Positions 13,735 to 27,810 are shown, numbered from the stretch's first letter. The stretch: DNA of 64,000 nt from Mugil cephalus (GCF_022458985.1 NC_061772.1:5815501-5879500); one strand, 5' to 3'. Translations and numbers: made by a program. Notes: a model not told the origin generated them from the letters alone.

Positions 13735-14930
13735 TCCTGATTTCTTATTTTTTTGCATATTTGTCACACTTAAATGTTTCAGATCATCAAATTTAAATAT
13801 TACTCAAAGATAACTCAAGTAAACACAAAATGCAGTTTTTAAACAAAGGTTGTTAATATTAAGGGAAAACTAAATCCGAACCTACATGGCCCTGAGTGAA
13901 AATGTGATTGTCCCCTAAACCTAATAACTATTTGTTTTACCCTTAGCAGCAACAACTGCAATCAAATGTTCATGATACCTTGCAATGAATCTTTTACAGC
14001 ACTGTGGAGCAATTCTGGCCCATTCACTTGCAGAATTGTTGTAATTCAGCCACATTGGAGGATTTTCCAGCATGTGCCACCTTTCTAAGGTCACGCCACA
14101 GCAGAACCCTGCTGCAGAACTCAAGTCCCCTTCAGATTGAGGTCATGAACAGATGGCCGGACATTCTCCTTCAGGATTTTTTGGTAGACAGCAGAATTCA
14201 TGGTTCCATTTATCACAGCAAGTCTTCCAGGTTCTGTAGCAGAAAAACAGCCCCGGACCATCACACTACCACCACCAGATTTTACTATTATTTTCTGATG
14301 TGGTGTTATTTTTAGGCCATGAGACACACACCTTCATAAAGTTCAACTTTTGTCTTGTCATCATCAAGATGTTTTCAGGCCAAACTGAGATGAGCCTTTA
14401 TGTTGTTTTTGCTCAGTAGTGGTTTTGGTCTTGGAACTTTGCCATGAGGCCATTTTAGAACAATCTCTGTCTAATGGTGGAGTCATGAACGCTGACTGAC
14501 TGAAGCAAGTGAGGCCTGCAGTTCTTTGGATCGTGTTGTGGGGTCTTTTCTGACCTCTTGGATGAATTGTCGCTGTTCTCTTAGGGCACTTTTGGGAAGG
14601 TTCACAACTGTTCTATGTTTTCTCGATTTGTGGATAATGGCTCTGATGTCTTTATAAACTTTTCTAGACTAATAGATCTCAATGGCTTACTTTCTCATTT
14701 GTTCCTGAAGTTATTTGGATCTCTGCATGATGTCTAGTTTTTGAGGATCTTTTGGTCTACTTCATTTTGTCAGGTAGGTCCTATTTAAGTGATTGACTGA
14801 GAACAGGTGTGGCAGTAATGAGGCCTGAGTGTGGCAACTCAGGAGGGGCAAACACTGTTTTGATTTTTTTTTCCTTAATTTAAAAACTTTGAGTTTTATA
14901 TTTGCAAACACTTTTTCAAACCTCTGTATA
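13735..14930 (-). mobile_element. Tc1-like transposon, broken copy
   Basis: On the minus strand the segment encodes pieces of a Tc1/mariner transposase. The piece at 14121-14327 includes SGGGSVMVRGCFSATEPGRL and the piece at 13921-14124 includes ENPPMWLNYNNSASEWARI. The upstream part contains the usual transposase N-terminal DNA-binding region in broken frames. About 14100-14125 shows a deletion that fuses two distant parts of the gene. The left edge has the fish Tc1 terminal sequence near TTTCAGATCATCAAA; the right terminal repeat is truncated. The copy is dead and gives no intact protein. Confidence 0.8.
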
Positions 14931-15404
14931 TATTTTTACATTTTGTTTTGCTCTTGAAGTGCTGAGTGAAATCCCAAAGGTAATAAATTACCAGTAAACA
15001 TAATTATTCTTAGAGGTAACAATGGCTGGTGCAGAAATTAATCAACATAATGAAAGCTGTCGAGTAGACTAATAATCGAAACTGTACAAGGCTAACAAAA
15101 GAATATCTTCTGGTAGTTCATGTCTTGACAGTAAACAAACATCAACGCTAACTCAGGTTCACTCTGCACTTTGTGTAGATGTAATTAAGTTGCAGTCTCT
15201 TTGAGAATGAGAATACCATGTGACTCCCTGATGCCATACAAATTAGGATTGAGCGCAAGAATCTCTTTCAGTCTTTAATATTGATCACTGCACCTGTGCC
15301 ACCTTAACAACGCAAGTCTTGATCATGAATTGAAATCATGAAGCTATGAGATGGTTATGCTGTTTTCAATGTCATACATAGCTGCAGATTTTTATACTAT
15401 CTCC
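14931..15404. other. gene-free spacer
   Basis: Nothing recognisable. The last eight bases (15397-15404) appear to be the left target duplication of the element that follows. Confidence 0.4.
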
Positions 15405-16602
15405 CAGTGGTGATTTTGGTTTGGAAATTCTGGTGGGGCCATGCAGGAAAATCTTATAATGCAGTCCAGAAATATCATAGTCAATACCCTCACAAAAAAA
15501 AAAAAAACGAAAACAAAGGAGCAAGTGAGAGAGGGGACCACAGCACCTGACAACAAACAGGTGACAACAAAATTGCAGCTGAATAATACAATTACACAAA
15601 CAATGTCAATCTGAAGACATATACTATACAGAGTCAGACAGAGTCAAGATCTCACTATATCAAATACTCACGATCGAAAAAATAACGTGACAACAATTAC
15701 AAAACAGTGCACCACTTGGTGTGAACAGCGCACAACCAATACACAGCAATCAATATACAAAGTCACCACACACAATATACCACAGACCTCCATGAGGTTG
15801 TGTCTCCCACACACACCCACACACGTATCACCAGTCAAGCATTATGCAAATTTCACTAGAATTCAAACAATATATAAACTACATTATAAATTCCATTTAT
15901 ATTAAAAAATAAATTAGACTCACAAATCGCCTTTTTTACGAGCTTCCATTTAACCAAGTTTTCTGCCTAAACCACTCCTGATTGAAAGTCTTAGTTTTGT
16001 CTTTTCCCTCTTGAAAAATTATTAAATCCTCCGGTCGATATGGTCCCAAACCTTTTATCTATCTTTTATCTATTTAATTCCTAAATCGCACATTAGTCAG
16101 GTAGCCAGCACAATTTATCACACAATGAAAGAATGAAACATCAATTTACCGGTATGTTATTTTACTGTTAGCCATGCTAACGAGGCCTGCGCAGTCCCTG
16201 CCCCTTGTTTCAAATCAGCCAATGAGAAGTGCTCTGGGGCCCTGAACTTCAGTCCCACTATCCAAACCGAAGTGTGCGCACACACATGCACGCGCAGCTG
16301 TTCACCAGTCCTCAACACTGCAGGCCAGGTCCATCTTAGCTGTGCCTCACTGAGCGGAAACAGAGGACATGGAGCATCAGGCAACTATTCACACACAACT
16401 ACACTACAAAAAGTGGCTACAGAGGGAATTGCATTCATCAAAGGCAGACATTCCATCGGGGACAAAGTTTATTACTTATTAACTTATTCGCAACAACATT
16501 CTTGTCACAGGAAAACTTATAAAAGCTGATAATCCTCATCTGCACAGCAGCGCCATCTGGTGGGGTTGTGCCCCACTGGCCCCTAATGCAAAGACACCAC
16601 TG
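15405..16602. mobile_element. hAT-like non-autonomous element with 8-bp target duplication
   Basis: The unit starts CAGTGGTGATTTTGG and the reverse complement of its end starts CAGTGGTGTCTTTGC, giving 8 perfect terminal bases and further similarity (both go on to a GTGGGGC-type stretch). The flanks CTATCTCC (15397-15404) and CTATCTAA (16603-16610) match at the first six of eight bases, as expected of a decayed 8-bp hAT duplication. The 1.2-kb interior has a GC-richer part around 16180-16380 with no transposase. Ends and flanks are seen directly; the superfamily is inferred. Confidence 0.6.
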
Positions 16603-19600
16603 CTATCTAAACAATACATACAATAGTATGAGAAAGTATTACACCAACATGTATATTTATATAATCAGTATTTAGTTAAATTCAATTTAATAAATGTTAT
16701 TTTATTTATTTTATATAGCATCAGCAACAATACAAATTGTCTCAAAACAAAAATCGTCCTGTAACCAGTAAAGGTGACTAATTCATTCATAAGAACTTAT
16801 TTGTACAACATAACATATAGTGTCATCAGATGTGGGCTGTGGGGATGGTGGTGGAAAATAAAGGTTCCTTATTGCTATTTTTTTCAACTGTAGAAGCCAT
16901 AAAACACCTTGGCAGGTTTGTTAGAGAGCTGCAAAAAATTTGGATTTCCCCAGCCTTGTGTTGTTGAGGCTCTTAGGACGGGCTGTGATAAATCATAGAG
17001 GCTGCAGGTAGTTCTGACCGGGACTACAAGGACTCTGATCCATGTTGACGGACTGAAACTGCAGACAGGACTTCAGTGCTTCCCAGAACAGATTTGAGTA
17101 TCAGGACACAGACATAGGAAGACAGCTAGTCAGGAGCTCAGTTCAGCTCAGCTCTCCCTGTGCTGAGCAGACGGTCTCAGGCTTGGCCACATTACCTCAG
17201 CCTGACTGGAGCTTGTCTCCCAGCTGCTCAGCTGAGTCCTCACCCTGTCACTCTGCTCTACTGGGATCTATGTCTGTCTGAGTGTATGCTGGGAGACATC
17301 TGTCAACATGTGTAACGCACTCCAAGAACAAAACTAAAGCGCTGCACCTTGTGGGAGTTGGTTATCAGTGCCAATAGATCTCAACCTGCATGGAGAAACA
17401 GGGTGGGTGATAAATGATGAAGGGAGAGGCACTGAAGAAGAAATGAACACTGAACTGTCAAACACTTCTTTAGATTTTAAAGCTATTTTTGAGGTAAAAA
17501 ATTAGAGATTTGAAGATGAATAAGAGCAACAGCAGGAAGGACAGTCCCATAAACTGCAGCAAATCCCATAATCCTAAACTAAATACAAATGTGTGAGATA
17601 TTTAATACTTTCTCAGATTCTGTGTCTTTAATGTTCTTAGAGGATGAGCATATATTACTGAATTTGATACAGATTAACATGAATACACACTACACAAGTA
17701 TTAGAAGAGAAAGGCTAATGTATGATGTCTATGCTATCCTGTGCTAAGTGTTGAAAGGGACACAATAAAACAGAATCATTAATATGGATGACTCCAATAT
17801 GCATTGTATAGACAATGAATATTGAGTGAAAATAGACTTTTGAAAATAGGACAGTGAGTGATAGAGCAATAGCCCTGAAACCTCAGCGCTTTAAAAAAAA
17901 AAAAAAATCTTCACTGCATGGCAGGTTAATGCTGAGTGGGTTCTTTAGCCTGTCGCAGCAAAGCAATATAAATGCCAATACGTTCAATCAATATTTATAT
18001 GATTAAAGCAGTCTCCGTTTGACCTGCCATGCAGCACGCTGTGTGTTGTGCTCTCCCTTTCTACTCTAGTAGTAAGAAGCAAAGAGCCATTTTCACACAT
18101 ATTCAAAGTGTAGCTGTATATTTTCTCCAAAGTAAACCTGTTGATAAACGGAAACACTTTTTTTTGAGAGAGAGAACAGTACAGAGGCAGGGTGGGCAGA
18201 AATACCAATGACAAAAGTCTTAATTCACCATGTTTTTCATCTACTAACGAGGTTTGACTCATGAGATTTCTCGGGGCAACATCCTCAGTATCTAAATACC
18301 CGCAGTCTTTTTAGGCATGTACTTATTTAGACATGGGGGTTCAAGGATGCATGTGAGAAAGTGGCACTGCTACACAGCTATATTTTATTTTATTTTTATT
18401 AAGAGATCACGGCCCACATAGAGTACATACTTTGCTGTAAAACAGGCCTTGATATAATAGCATTTACTCTTGTTCATTCTCTGAAAAACTGAAAACACAA
18501 GGTATAATTTATTCAGCTATTAACAGATGCCCAAGGAAAAAGCTCTTATGTGTATTTCACTAATACCAGTAAAGACTACCTGACAAACAGTGTAATGAGA
18601 GGCCCACTGATTCGTCATCATTATATTAAATATAATAAAGAAGACTTGGAGAACAGCTACACCTGAGTTTTAATTACACAAGATTTTGTTACAATAACTT
18701 GTAACCCAAATGGTCAGACACATTATATTTATAATATCTACAAGGAGCAATTAGTTATGTTATGAAATTACATAACTGTTAATTCTAGATGTCCATGTGT
18801 ATCGTTGCTTGAACCCTCAAAAGAAAGCAGCAATAAGCTCTTAGTGATGAGCTAATGAACACCTACTGGCAGCCTTTTTGTTTTGTCTCAGACTGTAGCA
18901 CTGAGCTTTCAGTGCTGCTGCCACCGGGTGATTTTGATAAATGACTTTATTACTTGTTTGGATGTGGAGGGAAGATGTTTTTCTGGTGCCCGGTACATTA
19001 GATCTTTGTCCTTACAGAATGATGGCAACAGACTTAATGGAAGGCGGACCACATTATACGGACTGTTTTTTATAGCGGAGTTGAAGCACCTACTCTATTT
19101 TTCTGGGCCTAAGAAAATTGTCTGTCCCACAATGATGCTTCAGGGCTTTATACAGTGGTTTGTCACCCGGATTAGTCAGGCAAGACTATTTCAGGAATGA
19201 GCGCTGGTACCTTCTGGCTGCAGGATGGCGTGATGGTCACAGGTAGAGCACATATGACATCTGGTGTCCGTCCTGCTCAGTATGTGCTGGGTGCTCAAGA
19301 TCTCTCACACAGATTCACTGAAGAATCTGTTATACTGAACACGTAACTTGACTGTGTTTGAGTGTCAGCGATGGGATACACAAGGGATTTAAGATGCTGT
19401 TCGTGTACTCTCATTGATTCTGGTCTTTGTTGCATGCCATTCCCTGTCATTCCCACTCAGATCATTTTCTGACCAATCTCAGGGCCCACTCTGCAAACAT
19501 CAGTTAAGTCACAAATTAACAGACAAAACACACGTCTTTCCACGCTCTCTGTACAGGCCCTCTGAAGGGTAAGTGGAATTATTTTTCTGAAATTCCTTTT

Positions 19601-22600
19601 TTGCAATCTCATATTGCTTTTTTCAGTAGTTTGTGCACGTAGTCGGTGTGTTGGTGCGTCCAGAGACAATAGACAATAGATGTTTTGACACAGTTATTTC
19701 TGTTCCTCCTAAAAGGCAGAGTCCGACATGATACTGGCTATGAGCAAGCTTCAGCTGCTATGTATTGGCTGAGGCAGGTGCTGTGGATATGGTTATTCCT
19801 TGGACTTTGGCTGTATTTGTGGCTGAACTGATGTTGCTTTCAACTTTTCATAGCTCCCATCACCGTGAGCCGAGGGAGCCAAGACTTCTATCAGATATCA
19901 AACATTGTAGAGATGTGTTACCAGTGCACTGGGAGTTCAGGAAAACAGATTCCATAGTCAGTATTACATCCATTAAAAAGTAATGTGACACTTTATTGTA
20001 ACAGCCAAAGTGCAGCCTGTCCTTACCAACCTCAGTAGCAGCCAATAACGATACAGTGAGCAATACAGGGAGCTAGTACAGCTACATTTACTAGTCCAAC
20101 CTCACAGACACAGCTCAAGCTTTCTCAATTGAGAAGAAAACGTACAAAAAGTAGTGCTAACACAAGATATTGCAGGTGTGTGGAAGATTTATTATGACAA
20201 AAAAAGCAAGTGAAACTAAATAGTTTTCTGATCAGTGACCCATATCTATAAGATGCCACCATATGTCAGTGCCTTCCAAAAATGGTTTTGTCATCTTGGT
20301 AATAAACATGTAATCGATCACTCATCATTTTTAACGTGTTTCATGATATAAAGCTTTTGTGAATTAATAATAGAACATTCAGTCCTATGTCGCTATCCCA
20401 CTTTGGCTTATTACAGAGAATACACTTTAACTTGTCTCCAGGGAGCGCTCTCTTCGCCAGCACTTCTCATGGTAATAGCATCAGACCCTCAGGTAAAGCC
20501 CAGCCAGAGTGTAAGCAGAGCTGGAATCAGACACAGGGCTTGTCACTGATGACTCAGGCAGTCCCTCAAGCCCAACACAATTTGGCACGCAGGACAGTCA
20601 CCATTGCTCTGCCTCAGCATATTCATGCAGTATGTGCTCAGAATATTAAACACACAGTCAGTATGACCAGGTTTCCAAGTCCTCGCTTTTTAATTTTCAG
20701 TGATAAGCGTGGCACCACACCATCTCTGCCATGTAGGAATCACTCCATCGACAAATAAAATGCCACCAACAAGAAAACCATCGTGTAATAAATGTGACAC
20801 ATGTGATGTATGATGTTGGACACTGGATGAATAAGAGAAGCAACAGAAGGGGAAAGTCAGGGAAGAGCTGTAAGTTTTTGAACAACCTGCTTTAGGGTGG
20901 GGTTGTCAAGGGAGGGGGATTCGAGGGGCCAGGATGTATGAATAATTCAGCCAAGCTATGGTTGTTCTTAATGTGATTCATGTTCTGTATGCTGAGAGTT
21001 CAGTCAATTAAATTTGCATTCCAAAGAGGATCTTTTCCCCCTGCTGTCCTGATTCTTTAATGGATGGTTTCTAAACTTGTTGACCTATTCACCACTGCAG
21101 GTATAGAGCTCTAATAATCCTGGAGTGTTTTTCGTGCCCCTGGATTGCGCTCATGCTCAAACAGTAAGAGGGAAGAACACAGACGATGAGAAAATGGAAT
21201 ATTAACGTTACAAGCACATTTCATGACATTTCCCAGACATGTCTGTTTGCGTATGTGCATGCTCTTTTATGTTTCTCAGTTTCACAGGCTTACAGAACCA
21301 GAAGCAATGAAATAAAACTGAGCCGGAACAAGAAAAGATTATGTTATTATCAGAACTGTAATTGTTGGCTGCATTATAACAATGTATGCATTCTCAGATT
21401 TGTAATACTTTTTAATAACTATTCAACATGAGTATAGTAAGCATGTTCACAGTATAGCTGTGCAAATGATATCACATCCTGCACTTTATACATTATTTAA
21501 AGCTTTACAAATACGGCTTTTCCCGCTCTTAGGGTTAAATGTTATGTATTGAAAATTGAAAGTGAATATGAAATCCTACAAATGTTATTATCTGTTACAT
21601 CCTTTTTAAGATTATTTGCATCTTTTTCTGGCTGTGACAGTAGAGGCACAGACATCCACGGGAACAAAAGGGTGATATTCAATTAAGGTCACAGCACGAG
21701 GACCTTACGATCATACAGTATGTTATGTTATTTAACCATGTGGCAGCAGATATCACAGCATACATTTTAACAATAGTTGTAGGGCTTATTTGTGTACAAA
21801 GATCTCGATAAGTCACCTTTTGGCATATTAATCTTAATTTCTGACATGGGCGCACATTTTATCTTTAAAACACACCAACCTGTTTCACAGCAGACAGTGT
21901 GGTCACAGGCGTATTAATGACAGCTCACATCCATTAAGTGAGCATGACAAGCATGCACAGAAGCCAGACCTCCCCGAAGTGGAATGCAGCCGTCATTAAT
22001 ACCCCTGTCTTTTCATACAGTGACAAGTCAAAAATGCCTGCTGTGAAAAAGGGTCTGTTAGGCATAATTTCTCATTTTGAGTTGTCAACATGTCTGACTA
22101 ACAAAAACAATAATTACATTCAGTTCAGGCGTGAGATTTTCAGCGCCTTGCTTCTGTGTCTGTTAATCAATGTGCTGCACTCAATATCATGCATCAAAAT
22201 ATTAGTGAGTAGTAAAAAAAAAAAAAAAAGAGAGAGACCGATTAGATATAAGAGGTTTAACCTAATTACTGTACACAATGTGATTTTTGTTTGGAATGAG
22301 TTCGTTACAGCATTTGTTGATTCATTTTTTTGTGTCATTTTTGTAATTTCTTGTTTGTAACTTTAACTCAGTTGTTCATCAATAAACCTTTAAGCTCCAG
22401 GAGCTATAACTCCTTTCTGTATGAACACTGAAAAAAAACAGGAAGCACTGAAGCACTTTAGCACCATCTACTGGTTTCACCATTTATCAAGCATTCAGCC
22501 GTGCAACCCAAATGAGTTTTAAGCTTTCATGAGATACTTGTTCAGCCCTTTCATTCTTCCCTTTTTTCTTTCTAAATTTAGGCTTGAAAAATAGAGATAG

Positions 22601-25600
22601 ACTGTCATGCATTCGCCTGGGCACCAACTTCAATGAAGCTTAATGAGTTTCTCACAACAGTTTCCATTGTGATCCTTAGTGATGGCCAAAATGAAATACC
22701 TAATTTACTTTTAGTATTGCTGTTTGGCCTCTCACAAGTAAATAGTGTAATTCAAAACTACATGATACATTGTGTTTACACTGTGAATACTCTAAGTATG
22801 AAAACCCAAGGAAAATATTACTAGTAGTCAGAAACTAATTTGGGTTTTGTGAGGGTCACGGTATCAGCCAACTTTAAGTCTTAGTCTATATAGCATGTAA
22901 AGAAAGAGAGAAAGAGCCTCCCTTTGGAAGGACAAAACAGATACTGTGACTTGTTCCCACTTGACAGAGCACTTTGTCTTACAGCTGAAGAGTTCATTTT
23001 CACTTCATCAAAGGTTTATTGCCTATTTGGAAACTCCAGACTCCAGACTCCTCATGCTTTTTCTCCCTCTGCCGTTTTATCACATTTTGATCATAATGTT
23101 GTCCCTCTGGCAAGAAGCACAGTAATAAGGTACCTCTGTTACTGCTTTCCCTGGGTCTTGGTCTACTCCCTGCTGTCCTTTATGGAGCTTGATTTTGAGA
23201 TGTTTTACTATTTATTTTTGGGCTCTGATGACACATTTGGGACATATCCGATTTGTCAATGCAAACAATGCAAACTATTATTTTGATATTCAAATTCAAG
23301 CAGGAAATAGACATTGGAAACAGATAAGTAACATCTTGCCATAAAAATGGAGCTGTCCATTAGAAATATATTTCCATTATTTTTAATTGTTTGCATAGGC
23401 TTTCTGATTTTAGGAATAATCCTGAATTTCCCCATTACTGAGACACCAGACTTATACTGGATCTGCGCAAGGCACTGCAACTTGGATCAACTCACTACTC
23501 CAAAGAAATTTGTGTTGGAAACATGTAAAGGTGAACCACCCCCATATGTATGAAAGAAATGTAAAGTTCAATATTCCATAAACTGTGCGGGACTTCTGTT
23601 TGTATATCAAAATAAAGACATCAGTTCAATCACTTGGTAGCAGTTCTGAGCGGTACAGTTTTTCCACTAGCCTTTTCTGACTTTATTGCCACGCTGGGCT
23701 TAATTAACTTGGAGTGGAATGTTTAGTACAAGACAGCTGGGTTGATTTTGCTTTTGATGAATGATTGATGCCCCTCAGGACGGAAGCAGCAAACAAGTGC
23801 AGGCACAGAAAGATACTCCCTTGTCTGACAGACAAAACGATAAAATAAATCTTCCATAGCTTCATCTGTGAATTGACATGACTTATTTTGAATTTCTCTC
23901 TAACTGGGCACTTGCACCTAAATAGGCTTCAAAAAAATTTTACTGAAGGAAACTACTGGCCCTCACACAAATTAAATGTGTGACAAGTAGCACACACTGT
24001 GTTGTTTTACTCACAGTGTTCTGGTTAAGGTTTACAAGCCACGTCGTTTTGAAATCAGTGGTCTAATTATGCACAGGCCCATATCCGATTTGACTATCGC
24101 TCCGTTCATTGTTCTTGTCACATCAGCACTCAGTTTGTACTAGACACAAGATAGGTATTTTTCAACAAAACACAATGTGTGTAAAAAAGTGTCCCAGACA
24201 GTCTGGATATGCAGGTCTAACCATGTCACAACAAGTTAGATGGAATGCACCAGTTCTTTCAACTGGACTGTGTAAAAGGATTTAAAATGGCGTTTGCCTT
24301 GAAGTTACTCAAAAGGGTTCCAGAATTCTGAAAGCACACATAAAACTCTAAACATGTTTGTTCCATATCTGGATTACGCCCCTCATCATGACAGCAAAGG
24401 TTAGAACTGCCCTTATCTTGCATAATGAGTAGCACAGAGTAACCTGAGGCTCAAAGAGGTGTTGCCAGTCTGGTCTCGCACTGTAGTCACTTACCAGCAG
24501 AAGAGGAAGTGACTCATCTTTCCAAGTCAGTGTGAATAATAAGGAGGTCTGGTATTCTCAATAACAGGCGCAATCAATAGAACTTCCTATGACATGGTTA
24601 GACCCTACAGCCGCTATTCTACCAATAAAATAAGACTGTTTATGATCCCACAGTGACATCTGAAAACAGATCTGGAGAGGTTTATAAAAATTCCCTTGAA
24701 AAGAAAGTAAAACTGGGTGCATTATTCTTCTAATAGTGGTGGTGTTACAGGAAAGGTCAGATGATCACTACAAATGGTATGAATTCGGTGTGTGCCACAT
24801 GATTACCCACTCACCATTTTATGTAAATTTTTGTTCGTTTTTGAAAGGTCAACAAAATCACTCTATATGGGGACGTTTTGTATCTCTGAGGAAGTCATGC
24901 AAATCTATGCAGTGAGATTCAGTTGTGATATGTACAGTTCTAAACTGACTTCTACTTTGTAATCACTGTGGCAGCCTGGAAGGTTCAATTCCTGTGTCAA
25001 CAAACGTCCAACCTTTCCTCTATCAGTTTATTTGTCAACAGCCTGTGCTTGGTTGTGAAGAGGAGTACAATAAAAAAAAAAAAAAAAAAAAAAACACTCC
25101 GCCGGAAGATCAATGTAGATTCACTAGTGGATATACAGTACAGACAACAGCACAGATGACATTGTTCTCTTTAAAATAAATAAACATCAAATAATTCAAA
25201 TTTGACCTAATATTTCATATTAAGGCTATTTCGGGTGCTCCAAATTATGAAATGTAAGGTAAGCATTACAAAACAATTCTAAGTTAGACGTATCACAACA
25301 CAAGCACAAGTTATGACACACTACACTTTTGACTCATCATGCTATAAAAAAAACTGATAAAAACTAATAAATAAATAAACTTCTTTTAATTGTAAATGTT
25401 TACTAGCTAATGTTGGACATATGTCAAAAATGTGGCAATTTTAAAATGATTTCCCTGTTTATCCAAGTATGAGAGTATGTGACGGGATATGCCTGGCAAG
25501 ATTTTAAAGTGTTGTTTACATACAAGACTCGTTTAAGTTGGTCAGTAATTCTTAATTTGATCCAGTGTGCCTCCAAAAAAAAAAAAAAAAAAAAAAACTA

Positions 25601-26380
25601 AATTTGCATTTTAATATATTCATAACGAAATGACACAAAAAACAACAACTTTAACAACTGTTATATGAATGTGAACCAACAAATATCTTTGTTTGTTGTT
25701 AAACATACAGCGCATGGGCCAAAGCCGGCCAGCCAGAGGGTCCAGTCTGGCCTACGAAATTAATTTGTGTGAAAATTACATGGAGACATTAACTGCAATT
25801 TTTGTTTAATAATTAGAATTGTTTGTCCACTTGCGTTTTTGCCTCTTTTAGTAAGAGTTGCAGACCTAACACAATTGAACTAAACAGCAGATGGCAGAAA
25901 TCTGTCTTTTCTTAAGAATTTCAGATTGTTTTCAAAATGTTTTGTAAAAGGGTAGTTTATTAAATGTTAGAATTCCATAATGCACTTGTACGTCTTTGCA
26001 CTAAAACAAAAGGAAGGCTATTATGCCATATTGCTGGTCCAACCCATGTGAGATCAACTTGGACTGTAGTCTATGAGGCCCCAGGAACTACAGTCCATAG
26101 TTTTAAGTTTTCCAGTCAATTGTAGTCCTTTAAAATGTCCACATCAGCTTGACTGAAGGAACTGGACTATTTTGATTTATTTGTGGATATGGTGTCTGCT
26201 AAAAATCATTAAAAGAGGAATTATGTAGCCTCTTTTTTAAAAAAAAAAAAAAAAAAAACACATAGGAGACTCAACGTCAAATTCATTAATCTGTAAAGTC
26301 GCATTTCTATTTCTATTAGTTTGTATATCCGCAGAAAGTGGAATTAAATGAGCACTGGGTTGCGAAATGTTCCGGACTTT
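16603..26380. other. gene-free interval upstream of eif4g2
   Basis: Nearly 10 kb without a supportable exon. ORFs such as 20387-20758, 21938-22360 and 22924-23286 lack domain motifs and have no codon bias. Poly(A) runs lie at 17893-17906, 22213-22228, 25072-25094, 25576-25597 and 26237-26258. The region may hold distal regulatory DNA; an inverted repeat at 21905-22008 is listed separately. Confidence 0.4.
21905..22008. repeat. 20-bp inverted repeat with homeodomain-like cores
   Basis: ACAGGCGTATTAATGACAGC (21905-21924) recurs inverted at 21989-22008 with 18 of 20 bases matching. The loop is 64 bp. Each arm holds ATTAATGAC, and TAATGA/TAATTA-type cores are typical homeodomain contacts. There is no coding sequence nearby. 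It could be a paired enhancer site, a cruciform-prone site or the ends of a tiny MITE. Confidence 0.45.
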
Positions 26381-26388
26381 ACTGAATG

Positions 26389-26664
26389 TGACGTTGGCAT
26401 GATGGGTGGTGGGATGATGACGTTGCGGCGGCGGCCCACATACAAAAAGCGGCTTCCACATGACGTAGTAGGACAGTCAGCAGTCTTCCCTCACGGTAAC
26501 TGGCAGCTAAGTCATCCCTGCCGTCGTGTTCGTGCTATTTTAACAATATAACAAGGCCTTGAAGGGTTTAACACGGCTTTTAGCGCCTCCCATTTCTGTT
26601 TAGACTTATTTTTTCGTCTCTTGGTAGACAAGACAACAACTACGCTGACGTTCCTTTTGTAAAG
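26389..26664 (+). promoter_or_regulatory. eif4g2: eif4g2 promoter and non-coding first exon
   Basis: GC- and CpG-richer DNA begins abruptly here after a long AT-rich interval. Four TGACGT half-sites of the CRE type lie at 26389, 26418, 26461 and 26646. The first exon ends at 26664 (TTGTAAAG followed by the donor GTAAGC). It contains no reading frame joined to the protein, so it is 5' untranslated. No TATA box is evident. The transcription start is not determined but probably lies within 26470-26600. Confidence 0.55.
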
Positions 26665-27744
26665 GTAAGCTGTTTCGGTCTTTTCTTGCTGGCTATCGCT
26701 AGCTCAGCTAACCGACAGGCCAGGTAGGAAGTTGATTTAGGTTAATTAAGTAACATCGGTGTGTAGTGGTAGGATGCGTATCTACTATCTCTCGTTTAAC
26801 ATTGACGGACCTCGCTGACATCAAAAAGCGCCGTTGGACTGAGTTAATGTCGAGGAAAAGCCGGTCCGGGGGCCGAGAGTTGTTTACTGTTAGCTGTTAG
26901 CTCACCGGCGGCCTTCAAACCAAAGCCCTCAAGATGGCGCTGTGTGGACATCCGGTGTCTGAACAAAGACCTCATAAAATCAGCTGATGGGATTTTCCCT
27001 TCTTTATTTACAACAAATACTACTTTTTTTAAAGTAGAAAATACACAAATCTTGACAGATCGAGAAACGTACTCGGCACTGAAGTAAATGGTTTGAGTAA
27101 ATGTTTTTCCTTAGTTTTGATAAACGTTAAATCTCAACATTGACGGTTATCTGTGGAAAAAAATAGGTCATTTACAAATACGCGGGGCAAATGTTCGACA
27201 TTTTAATTAATAACAAGTTATGTGCCGTGAGGTTGGTTCAAATTGCCCCCAGTTTGTTCAAATTAGTATCAACGATAACTCGAATTTTTGTGTCGCAATC
27301 ACGGATTGCGCATCGTGTAACTAATGTTAACGCTCACATCTGCACTATATGGCGAGCGGTTTGATGTTAACTTTGAATTATGGCCGAGGAGGGATCTTTG
27401 AAACGTGTGGTTTGGGTTTAGAGATTGTTGAAGGTGAGCAGTAGCACAAAGCCTTTGGGAAACCTACGACGACACGGACGTAGAGTGCTAACATCACCAT
27501 GCTAGGCTAGTACATTAGCATTGCCGCCGCTCCTAATCCACTTGTACGGACACGTGTTGGCGTTCATGTGCTCAGCGATTTGACTCAAGTTCAAAAAACT
27601 GTGGCTGAAAATGAAACCAACACAAATGGTATCCCCTTATAACTCTAATTCTCTTGATAATTCTCATCGTGTTCATGTGTCTTTGCTCTGTACAGACAGT
27701 AGCTGTTGGCTAATTCTCTTCTGTATGTCCGTCTCTTTTTCCAG

Positions 27745-27810
27745 GTCGCTCTTTCCAGCTCCACTCCCAGAACTTGATTCTTTTCAAATATTATTTGTCA
27801 AGCCGCCAAA
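27745..27810 (+). other. eif4g2: eif4g2 5' untranslated part of exon 2
   Basis: Exon 2 begins after the acceptor TTTTTCCAG at 27744. Its first 66 bases precede the GTG start at 27811 and hold no ATG, so a scanning ribosome meets no upstream ATG in this exon. The region immediately before the start reads GCCGCCAAA, a strong context (A at -3, G at +4). Confidence 0.7.

Noticed and set aside
13735-14930. Active transposon
   Set aside because: There is an internal deletion near 14110, the frames are broken and the right terminal repeat is lost.
22924-23286. 120-codon ORF as a gene
   Set aside because: It has no motif and no neighbouring exons. Its composition is that of AT-rich spacer.
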